This document shows positions 33,054 to 40,547 of a stretch of 64,000 nucleotides of DNA, piece after piece. The stretch is from contig JBDRNX010000031.1 in NCBI GenBank assembly GCA_043810595.1, positions 38,135-102,134 on the forward strand. The letters run 5' to 3'. Both the position numbers and the translations under genes were made by a program. The DNA comes from JAWABC01 sp043810595 (GTDB taxonomy: Archaea > Nanobdellota > Nanobdellia > SCGC-AAA011-G17 > VGLX01). The notes under the pieces were generated by a model. It worked only from the letters and a program-made list of their open reading frames with translations, searched no databases and was not told the origin of the DNA. The number at the start of each line of letters is the position of its first letter. Position 1 is the first letter of the stretch.

Positions 33054-33274
33054 AGCCCTAGTTCTTTGAACTCGTCTCTTATCTCTTGTTTCCTGCTTCT
33101 CATCCTGTTCTGGGCATATTTGTTCCAGCACTCTTTCTCGAAGTACTGGTCTTCACCGTATTCGTTCTTTCTTAATACGTAGTTTTCCGGCTTCAAGTTT
33201 CCGAGAACGTCAATTTTATCCACTATCTTGAAGTTTTTGTTGCAGAATTGACACCTTTTCATATCGTCTGCCAT
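33050..33274 (-). CDS. Small zinc-finger-like protein (74 aa)
   Basis: A 74-residue hydrophilic protein with CQFCNKNF near the start and a second cysteine in FEKECWNKYA. This could bind one metal with Cys/His ligands (FCS-like or treble-clef-like). The tail is basic and helical. Role unknown; its 3' end overlaps the phosphoesterase gene. Confidence 0.6.
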   Translation of the reverse strand: MADDMKRCQFCNKNFKIVDKIDVLGNLKPENYVLRKNEYGEDQYFEKECWNKYAQNRMRSRKQEIRDEFKELGL

Positions 33275-33439
33275 ATGCTTACCCTATCTTTTTAGGGATT
33301 TAAATTTTTTCGTTATTCAGAATATACTCCCTTTTTTATCTGGCTTAGCATGATGTTGTGGTACTCTACCTCCCAGGCTCTGAGCATTCTTTGTTCTAAA
33401 CAGAAAGTTTTTAATAACTTGGTTTTTATTCGTCTTTCT

Positions 33440-35503
33440 ATGGCAGAGTTAATTATCACTGAGAAGCCTAGTGCGGCGCTTAAGATAGCCACCGCTCTGG
33501 CTGATGACAGTCCGGTGAAGAAGTCGGTTAACAAGGTTCCTTATTACGAGCTTAAGTACAAGGGAAAGGACATAATTGTTGTAAGTGCTGTAGGTCATCT
33601 CTACACTGTTGGTGAGAAGACAAAGGGAAAGTGGACTTACCCCGTTTTTGATATTGAGTGGAAGGTTTCTGCTGACGTCAACAAATCTTCTGCGTTCACG
33701 AAAAAGTATTTAACCTTGATCAAGTCTCTTGCTAAGAAATCTGATTCTTTTGTTGTTGCTACAGACTTTGATATAGAAGGTGAGGTCATAGGCTACAATA
33801 TCATAATTCACGCCTGCAAGAAGAAGGATGCTAAGCGTATGAAGTTCTCAACGCTTACTAAGGAAGAGCTTCTCAACTCTTATGAGCATGCTTCCCCCCA
33901 TCTTGTTCGGGGTCAGGCCGAGGCTGGCCTTACCAGGCACGAGCTTGATTGGTTGTGGGGGATTAACATTTCTAGGGCTTTGACCCTTTCGGTTAAGAAC
34001 GCTACGAGGATTCACAAGGTTTTGTCTTCAGGCCGTGTTCAGGGTCCTGCCTTGCACATCCTTGTTGAGCGTGAGAATGAGATAAAGGCTTTCAAGCCTG
34101 TCCCTTACTGGCAGGTCGAGCTTCACGCTAAGAACGGGTTGGAGGCTTTGCATAAGACTGACAAGTTTTGGGATAAGGCCGAAGCTGACAGGGTTATGGA
34201 TCACGTTAATGGAAAAAAGGCTGCGGTTTCAAAGGTGGTGACCGAGGAGTTTGAGCAGTTGCCTCCTCACCCCTTTGACTTGACTAGCCTACAGATGGAG
34301 TCTTACCGCACTCTGAGGTTGAGCCCTAAGGACACCCTTGACATCGCGCAGGAGCTTTACATCGCCTCTTTTATCTCTTACCCGAGAACAAGTTCCAGCC
34401 AGTTGCCTTCCACTCTTAATTTCAAGAAGATTCTTTCTGACATTTCAAAACAGTCGGAGTTCAAGAACCTTGCTGGTGAGTTGTTAAAAAAGTCTAACTT
34501 AATTCCTAACAACGGCAAAAAGTCCGACCCTGCTCATCCAGCAATCTACCCCACCGGTGTTTTGCCTGAAGGCCTTACTGGGAAGGCCAAGGATCTTTAT
34601 GAGCTTATTGTCAGGAGGTTTCTAGCCACTTTTGCAGATCCTGCTGTTAGGCAGAAGATGAATGTTGAGATAGATGTGGACGGTGAGCCTTTTGCTGTTA
34701 GCGGAATAAAAACGATTGAGCCTAACTGGCACAGGTTTTACGGAAGGTTTGTTAGGCATGATGAAGTTGAGCTTCCAAGCATAAAGGAGGGTCAGCAGCT
34801 TGATGTTAAGGAGTTTGTTTTATATGACAAGGAGACTCAGCCTCCAAAGCGTTACTCTCCTGCTTCCATGGTTAAGGTTCTGGAAAGAAAAAATCTCGGA
34901 ACAAAAGCTACCCGTGCTGATATAATAGAAAGTTTGTATGACCGTGATTATGTGAAGGAGAGGGCTATTGAAGTTACAACCCTCGGTGTTAAGACTATAG
35001 AGGTTCTTGAGAACTATTGTCCGGAAATAATTGATGAGAAACTAACAAGACACTTTGAAAGGGAGATGAACATGATTATTGGGGGTAAGAAAGAGGGTAA
35101 AGACATTATTGAGGAAGCGAAGAGGATTCTTACCAAAACTCTTAAGCAGTTCAAGGAGAACGAGAAAAACATCGGCAAGGGGCTTGCAGAAGCTTTCAAG
35201 GAAACCGTCAACAAGTCAATGATTGTTGGTAAGTGTCCTGTTTGCGGCTCTGACTTGAAGATTATGTACTCCAAGAAGAACAAGTCTTATTTTGTTGCCT
35301 GTTCCAACTATCCTAACTGCAAGACAACTTTCTCTCTCCCGAAGTATGCCCTTCCAAAGCCGTCTGGTAAGTTTTGTGACGCTTGCGGCTACCCCATTAT
35401 TAACATGATCAGGAAGGGCAAGAAGCCTTATGAGTATTGTATTAACCCTCATTGTAAGAAGAAAGAGGAGTGGTACAAGAAGAATATGAATCAGAACATG
35501 TAA
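33440..35503 (+). CDS. topA: DNA topoisomerase IA
   Basis: Relaxes negative supercoils. The start is set at ATG 33440 (MAELIITEKPSAALKIA) because this is the family's Toprim start; 30 upstream in-frame codons have no support. In 687 residues: Toprim glutamate EKP and DFDIEGEVIG (about 112); RVQGPALHILVERE (about 202); catalytic Tyr in FISYPRTSSSQLP (about 313); and two C-terminal zinc ribbons (CPVCGSDLK..CSNYPNC and CDACGYP). Complete, with promoter AGTTTTTAATAAC about 30 bp upstream. Confidence 0.95.
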   Translation: MAELIITEKPSAALKIATALADDSPVKKSVNKVPYYELKYKGKDIIVVSAVGHLYTVGEKTKGKWTYPVFDIEWKVSADVNKSSAFTKKYLTLIKSLAKKSDSFVVATDFDIEGEVIGYNIIIHACKKKDAKRMKFSTLTKEELLNSYEHASPHLVRGQAEAGLTRHELDWLWGINISRALTLSVKNATRIHKVLSSGRVQGPALHILVERENEIKAFKPVPYWQVELHAKNGLEALHKTDKFWDKAEADRVMDHVNGKKAAVSKVVTEEFEQLPPHPFDLTSLQMESYRTLRLSPKDTLDIAQELYIASFISYPRTSSSQLPSTLNFKKILSDISKQSEFKNLAGELLKKSNLIPNNGKKSDPAHPAIYPTGVLPEGLTGKAKDLYELIVRRFLATFADPAVRQKMNVEIDVDGEPFAVSGIKTIEPNWHRFYGRFVRHDEVELPSIKEGQQLDVKEFVLYDKETQPPKRYSPASMVKVLERKNLGTKATRADIIESLYDRDYVKERAIEVTTLGVKTIEVLENYCPEIIDEKLTRHFEREMNMIIGGKKEGKDIIEEAKRILTKTLKQFKENEKNIGKGLAEAFKETVNKSMIVGKCPVCGSDLKIMYSKKNKSYFVACSNYPNCKTTFSLPKYALPKPSGKFCDACGYPIINMIRKGKKPYEYCINPHCKKKEEWYKKNMNQNM

Positions 35504-36285
35504 CCCATGACTTCTTTTATGTTGCTTACTTCTATTACATTAAGTCCTTTTTCTTGGAAGTATTCGCTTAGGTCTATTGTTGTTGGCACCATTCTTGTTC
35601 TGTAGTAAACAAAGCCGCCGGTTTCTCTCTTAACGGTCTGTTTTTGGTAGTATGTGAATGTTTTCTGTCCTGCAGGTATAAGGAATATTTCATACCCACT
35701 GTCTGCTGCAGCATCTCCCTTCTCGATTAGGCTTCCAACTTTTCCTATGCTACCATCAACTTCTATCGTTCCTGTTATAGCCACACCTTCCTTCACAGGT
35801 TTGTTTTCTATCGCTGATATTGTTGCGATTGTCATTGCTGCTCCAGCGCTCGGTCCACCAAGCACTATTCCGTTGATGTCGAAGTCTATCAGCACGTTTT
35901 TGTCTTTGAGGTCTGTTTGTGTTATTTCTTTTGCTATTTCAACAGAGGTTACTGCGCTGTATTGCGTATCCGGTTCCACGAAAGGGTTGGTGTTAATGAG
36001 TACCTTCCCGTCGCCAGGCGTTATCTCTACCGTAACATCGCCTACTATGCCCTCTCCTTGCGGACTAACTGCTAGGACTTTCGCTTTCGCTTCTGAGCTC
36101 TGCAGCGTCATAGCGGACCCTGCTGTAGGTTTCGGTACGCTCTCCAAATTTATCTTTTCATCTTGCTCAAAGAAGTTATGTTGGAGGTTTGATACGTTAT
36201 AAGCTAGAAAGAACCCTATCAGGAACATCAGTATTAGGCTTGCTGCCAGTTTCGGGGTTGTTATCCTGTGTTTTTTGAATACCAT
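35491..36285 (-). CDS. Membrane-anchored Lon-type (S16) serine protease domain
   Basis: A 264-residue protein with one N-terminal membrane anchor (about 12-30, ASLILMFLIGFFLAYNV) and a stand-alone Lon protease domain without ATPase, like the archaeal COG1750 group. The catalytic Ser lies in GGPSAGAAM (about 143-151) and the Lys in GSIGKVGSLIEK (about 178-190). It would work outside the membrane or in it. It is convergent with topA (13-bp overlap), and its start overlaps the RadB-like gene by 89 bp, which is long; a later start is possible. Confidence 0.8.
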   Translation of the reverse strand: MVFKKHRITTPKLAASLILMFLIGFFLAYNVSNLQHNFFEQDEKINLESVPKPTAGSAMTLQSSEAKAKVLAVSPQGEGIVGDVTVEITPGDGKVLINTNPFVEPDTQYSAVTSVEIAKEITQTDLKDKNVLIDFDINGIVLGGPSAGAAMTIATISAIENKPVKEGVAITGTIEVDGSIGKVGSLIEKGDAAADSGYEIFLIPAGQKTFTYYQKQTVKRETGGFVYYRTRMVPTTIDLSEYFQEKGLNVIEVSNIKEVMGYMF

Positions 36286-36898
36286 TTTCGAGTATTTTGA
36301 ACCTCATCTCCTTTTTTTCAGGCTTTTTTAATCTTATGAATCTCGGTTCTATCCCCAGTTCTATTATTTTTTTGCTGAAGTCGCATACCATGTCACCGCC
36401 TACGCATTTTATTTCATTGTTTTTCGGGTCTGTGTAAACCTGGGTGGTTATCAAGACTGGTATGTTTTCTTTTGTTATGAGTCTCAGCTGTTTTAGCTGT
36501 TCTGCCATGCTGTTGTTTGTTTCTTTTGCGTTTTTTATAAGGGCTACCCTGTAATGATGGCTTATCGTGTCCACTACAACTAATCCGACTTTGCCCTTTT
36601 TAACTATTTGTTTTAACAGTTCAAATTTTCTTATTTGGTCTTTGAAGCTTCTTATTTTTAGGACTATTATGTTTTGTAGTAGCTCTTCCTTTCCTGATGC
36701 TAGTTGTTTTGCTCTTTCGATGTTAAATCCGTTTTCGGTGTCGAGGTAGACCACTCTCTTTTTTTCTTCTGCTTGTTTTAGGGCTGCTATGGTTGCCAGG
36801 GTTGTTTTTCCTGAAGCTGGCGGCCCGTATATCATGGTTATTTCTTCTTTGTATCCTTCCAAAAATTCATCAATGTCCTTGTTTCCGGTGCTTATCAT
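36197..36898 (-). CDS. radB: RadB-like RecA-family ATPase
   Basis: Start set at ATG 36898 (MISTGNKDIDEFLEGYKEE), with an AAAGGAA site upstream; the longer frame up to 37144 runs through the promoter of the AbrB-like gene. In 233 residues: Walker A GPPASGKT (about 25-32), Walker B GLVVVDTISHHYR (about 104), and LITTQVYTDP as the L2-like end. RadB is a RadA paralogue that regulates recombination in euryarchaea. The last ~25 residues overlap the protease gene and may be out of the conserved domain. Confidence 0.88.
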   Translation of the reverse strand: MISTGNKDIDEFLEGYKEEITMIYGPPASGKTTLATIAALKQAEEKKRVVYLDTENGFNIERAKQLASGKEELLQNIIVLKIRSFKDQIRKFELLKQIVKKGKVGLVVVDTISHHYRVALIKNAKETNNSMAEQLKQLRLITKENIPVLITTQVYTDPKNNEIKCVGGDMVCDFSKKIIELGIEPRFIRLKKPEKKEMRFKILENGIQKTQDNNPETGSKPNTDVPDRVLSSL

Positions 36899-36963
36899 CT
36901 TTTTTCCTTTATGCTTTCTTTCTTTATATTGTTTTATAATGATATTGTGCTTGCAAATATATT

Positions 36964-37028
36964 TTGTAGTATATTGTTTAAAGGAAAAATTTATATACAA
37001 GCTGTATACACAATTAGTATATACCAAA
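36964..37028. promoter_or_regulatory. Shared promoter region of radB-like and AbrB-like genes
   Basis: TTTATATAC (36990-36998) is the TATA box of the plus-strand gene at 37029. Short GTATA words recur around it: GTATAT (36968), GTATAC (37004-37009) and GTATAT (37017-37022). This pattern suits binding by the AbrB-like product itself. Confidence 0.45.
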
Positions 37029-37379
37029 ATGGCAGACGTTTTTGAGAACATCATGATTTGTAATTCTTGTAGGAAGAAAACCGTCAAGGGAGAGGCAGTA
37101 AAGGATGGTTTTGTTATCAGGGTGTGGAAATGCCCCTCATGCAATCAAACATGGCCGCATCCTGGTGATTTGGAAAAGTATCAGAATTTCAAGAAGATAA
37201 GGGAAAAAAACTTCAGCGTTAAGCTTAGGATGGTTGGTAACAGCTACACGATTTCAATTCCTAGGGAGATAATCACGTTCCACCAGGTCCAGAGAGATGA
37301 ATTGGTCAGGCTTGCTATGGAAGATCCTGATAAAGTTGTATTATATTTTTCAAGAATGGCAAAGTTTATTAAGCAATAG
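37029..37379 (+). CDS. Zinc-ribbon and AbrB/SpoVT-like DNA-binding protein
   Basis: Start set at ATG 37029, 31 bp after the TATA box (MADVFENIMICNSC). In 116 residues: a zinc ribbon, CNSCRKKT (about 11-18) and CPSCNQTW (about 35-42), then a SpoVT-AbrB swapped-hairpin domain SVKLRMVGNSYTISIPREI (about 58-76). Archaeal proteins with this pair are probable transcription regulators. It lies 16 bp before cdc48 and may be its operon regulator. Confidence 0.8.
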   Translation: MADVFENIMICNSCRKKTVKGEAVKDGFVIRVWKCPSCNQTWPHPGDLEKYQNFKKIREKNFSVKLRMVGNSYTISIPREIITFHQVQRDELVRLAMEDPDKVVLYFSRMAKFIKQ

Positions 37380-37395
37380 GGGGGGTTAGGTTTTT

Positions 37396-39681
37396 ATGGC
37401 AACACCAATCGCAGAAGTTAATTTGAAAGTGATGGAGGCCTTGCAGGAAGAGGCCTACAAGGGAATTGTTAGGATAGATTCTGAGACTATGCATGCTATT
37501 GGTGTAAGACAAGGTGGCGTAGTTGAGATTGAGGGCAATAAGAAAACCGTCGGCATAGTTGACCGCGCCTACCCCACTGATGTTGGCCAGTCAATAATCC
37601 GTATGGATGGTATCCTGAGGCGTAACTCCCGTACAGGTATTGGTGAGCTTGTCAAGGTGAGGAAGGCTGATGTTAAGGAGGCTAAGTCTATTACTATAGC
37701 TCCTGCTCAGAAAGGTGTTACGATTCAAGCTGATCCTGTTATCTTCAAACGTGGTTTGCTGGGAAGGGCGGTTGTCAAGGGTGATCAAGTTGCTCTTGGT
37801 GGTGCTCGTTCAAGAAGGCGTACCATGGAAGGTTCACCGTTCGAGGAAATTTTTGAAGCTTTCGAGCAGGGTTTCATGGGTCCTTTCGGTTTGGGCGGTT
37901 TGAAGTTTATAGTTGTTGAAACTAACCCCAAGCAGGCTGTGATAATAACTGAAAACACAAGCATTCAATTGAGCCCCAAGGCTGTTGAGATTCCTGAAGA
38001 GAAGGTTATCGATGTTACTTATGAGGACATTGGTGGTCTTGGGGAGGAATTAAAAAAGGTTAGGGAGCTTGTTGAAACTCCGTTGAGGCATCCTGAGTTG
38101 TTCCAAAAATTAGGAATAGAGCCTCCTGCAGGAATTTTGCTTTACGGTCCTCCTGGTTCAGGTAAAACTCTGTTGGCTAAAGCAGTTGCTAACGAGTCAG
38201 AAGCTAACTTCATATTGCTGAACGGTCCAGAAGTTATGAACAAATTTTATGGTGAGTCTGAAAGAAAAGTTAGGGAATTGTTTGAGGAGGCAGAAAAGAA
38301 CGCTCCTTCAATTATTTTCATTGATGAGATTGACGCAATCGCTCCAAAAAGGGAAGAAGTTCACGGCGAAGTTGAAAGAAGGGTTGTTTCTCAGCTTTTA
38401 ACAATGATGGATGGTTTGAAATCTAGGACCAGAGTTGTTGTTATTGGTGCAACGAACAGACCTAACGCTCTTGATCCTGCTTTAAGGCGTCCTGGAAGGT
38501 TTGACAGGGAGATCCAGATAGGTGTTCCTGATAAGAGGGCAAGGTTGGAAATATTGAAGATTCACACAAGGAACATGCCACTCGCTAAAGATGTTAAGCT
38601 GGAAGAGTTAGCTGAGGTTACTCACGGTTTTGTCGGCGCTGACCTTTCTGCCCTCGCAAAGGAAGCTGCCATGAACGTTTTGAGGAAGGTGCTGCAGAAT
38701 GTTCAGCTCAGGGAAAAGGAACCGGTACCTCAAGAAATTCTGGATAAGATAATTATAGAAGGCAAAGATTTTAGGGATTCTTTGAAGATTGTTAGGCCCT
38801 CTGCTATGAGGGAAGTTTTGATTGAGACCCCTAATGTCAGTTGGTCCGATATTGGCGGCCTCGATCAGTTGAAGCAGGAATTAAAGGAAGCGGTTGAGTG
38901 GCCAATTAAGAATCCTGACTGTTTCAAGAGATTGGGGATCAGACCGCCTCGTGGCATTTTATTGTACGGCCCTCCAGGAACTGGTAAGACTTTACTTGCA
39001 AAAGCTGTTGCAAAGGAGTCAGAGGCAAACTTTATTTTTGTTAAAGGGCCTGCATTGTTGAATATGTGGGTTGGTGAAACAGAGAAAGGTGTTAGGCAGG
39101 TCTTTGAGAGGGCAAGGCAAACTGCTCCAACAATTATTTTCTTTGATGAGATTGATGCGATAGCACCAAGGCGTGGATTTGAGGTGGGCAGTAAAGTTAC
39201 TGAACGTATCGTTAACACGTTACTTTCTGAGATGGACGGCTTGGAAGAGTTGCATGATGTTGTTGTTATTGGTGCTACTAACAGGCCCGACATTCTTGAT
39301 CCTGCCTTGTTGAGGCCTGGAAGGTTTGATAGGTTGTTGTTGACCTCCCCTCCGGATGAGAAGTCAAGGCTTGAGATATTCAAGATTCACACCGCGAAGA
39401 TGCCCCTTGCTAAGGATGTTAAGATTGAGGATTTTGCAAAGGGGTCTGAGGGATATTCGGGTTCTGACCTTGAGGCTGTTTGTCGTGAAGCTGGAATGCT
39501 TGCCTTAAGGGAAGACATAAAGGCTAAGGAAGTTAAGAAAAAATTCTTTGAAAAAGCCATTGAAAAAATAAGGCCTTCAATACCCAAGGATACGATGGAC
39601 AAGTATAAGGCCATCGAGGACGAATACTTGAGAAGTGCTAAGTCTGCTCTGCAGAGAAACCAGCAGAATTACTTTGGCTAA
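37396..39681 (+). CDS. cdc48: Cdc48/VCP AAA+ ATPase
   Basis: Unfoldase that feeds the proteasome. In 761 residues: N-terminal double-psi barrel domain (1-195); first AAA with GPPGSGKT (about 252-259) and IIFIDEIDAIAPKR; second AAA with GPPGTGKT (about 524-531) and IIFFDEIDAIAPRR; pore loops NKFYGE and NMWVGE; and arginine fingers. The C-terminus ends in QNYFG, where the hydrophobic-Tyr-x pattern resembles a proteasome-docking motif. Ribosome site GGGGG 12 bp upstream. Confidence 0.97.
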   Translation: MATPIAEVNLKVMEALQEEAYKGIVRIDSETMHAIGVRQGGVVEIEGNKKTVGIVDRAYPTDVGQSIIRMDGILRRNSRTGIGELVKVRKADVKEAKSITIAPAQKGVTIQADPVIFKRGLLGRAVVKGDQVALGGARSRRRTMEGSPFEEIFEAFEQGFMGPFGLGGLKFIVVETNPKQAVIITENTSIQLSPKAVEIPEEKVIDVTYEDIGGLGEELKKVRELVETPLRHPELFQKLGIEPPAGILLYGPPGSGKTLLAKAVANESEANFILLNGPEVMNKFYGESERKVRELFEEAEKNAPSIIFIDEIDAIAPKREEVHGEVERRVVSQLLTMMDGLKSRTRVVVIGATNRPNALDPALRRPGRFDREIQIGVPDKRARLEILKIHTRNMPLAKDVKLEELAEVTHGFVGADLSALAKEAAMNVLRKVLQNVQLREKEPVPQEILDKIIIEGKDFRDSLKIVRPSAMREVLIETPNVSWSDIGGLDQLKQELKEAVEWPIKNPDCFKRLGIRPPRGILLYGPPGTGKTLLAKAVAKESEANFIFVKGPALLNMWVGETEKGVRQVFERARQTAPTIIFFDEIDAIAPRRGFEVGSKVTERIVNTLLSEMDGLEELHDVVVIGATNRPDILDPALLRPGRFDRLLLTSPPDEKSRLEIFKIHTAKMPLAKDVKIEDFAKGSEGYSGSDLEAVCREAGMLALREDIKAKEVKKKFFEKAIEKIRPSIPKDTMDKYKAIEDEYLRSAKSALQRNQQNYFG

Positions 39682-40547
39682 ATCTTTGTTGTTATTTTTG
39701 GGTTTTCTTTTACTATTACCGTATGTTCTGCTTGGCTTACGAGCGCTTTCGTTTTTTCAGGCAGTTGCGGGTAATGATGCAGTATTCCTTGGTTTTCCAG
39801 TAGTGTTAAAGCAAAATTGGCTGCGGGAAATTTTTTTAGTATCCATCTTTTTGCAAATGGTAACTCGTGGTATTCTTCTACTATGAACTGTATCATCTTT
39901 CTTATTTTCATATCTCTCACCGGTTTTATCTGCTCTATCCTGTAAATTCCTGAGGGTTTTCCCTCTATTATCCTCCCTTCTCCATTCGTTGCGAAGGGTT
40001 CCACCGCGAAGATTTGGCCTTCTTCAAGCTCTGTCGGGTCGTTGTTGTCGTAGTTCGGTATGGTGATTCCCGCGTGCAGGTTGTATTTCTCTACCTGGTG
40101 TCCTGACAGGTTTATTATCGGAACAAGGTTAAATTCTTGAATTGTTTTTTGCACCACCTTACCTATCTCGCCTATCTTTGTTCCTGGAGTGAACATCTTC
40201 AGGGCTTCGTTCAGCGCTTTCTCGCTTGCTTCTACGAATTCCTTGTGTTCTCCCAGGTCTACTGTGCATGCTATATCACCTATAGCACCGTTTACATGTG
40301 CTCCTATGTCTATCTTCACGAGTTCTCCTTCTTTGAAAGTTGTTTCATCGTTAGGAAAAGGTGTGTAGTGTGCTGCTATGTGGTTTATGGAAAGGTTGAT
40401 GGGGAATGCTGGTTTTGCTCCCAGGCTTACTATTTTTTCTTCTATTTTTTCTGCTACTTCCAGTAGCGATGCGTCTGCTTTCACAAGTTTCTTCCCGAAT
40501 TCCATCGCTTCTGCTGCTATCTTTCCTGCTTTTTCCCAGTCTTCCAT
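39678..40547 (-). CDS. map: Methionine aminopeptidase, type 2
   Basis: Removes the initiator Met from new proteins. In 289 residues: SINHIAAHYTP (His), VKIDIGAHVNGAIGDIACT (two Asp ligands), NLSGHQVEKY (His ligand, about 152), AVEPFATNGEG (Glu) and AEHTVIV (C-terminal Glu). The helical insert of the type 2 form is present around 195-250. It is convergent with cdc48 (4-bp overlap) and shares one base with the polB start region upstream. Confidence 0.95.
   Translation of the reverse strand: MEDWEKAGKIAAEAMEFGKKLVKADASLLEVAEKIEEKIVSLGAKPAFPINLSINHIAAHYTPFPNDETTFKEGELVKIDIGAHVNGAIGDIACTVDLGEHKEFVEASEKALNEALKMFTPGTKIGEIGKVVQKTIQEFNLVPIINLSGHQVEKYNLHAGITIPNYDNNDPTELEEGQIFAVEPFATNGEGRIIEGKPSGIYRIEQIKPVRDMKIRKMIQFIVEEYHELPFAKRWILKKFPAANFALTLLENQGILHHYPQLPEKTKALVSQAEHTVIVKENPKITTKI

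Noticed and set aside
33313..33387. Minus-strand 24-codon frame ending IMLSQIKKGVYSE
   Set aside because: Codon use looks coding, but there is no SD, and any longer version would overlap the topA start and its promoter; it may be a remnant.
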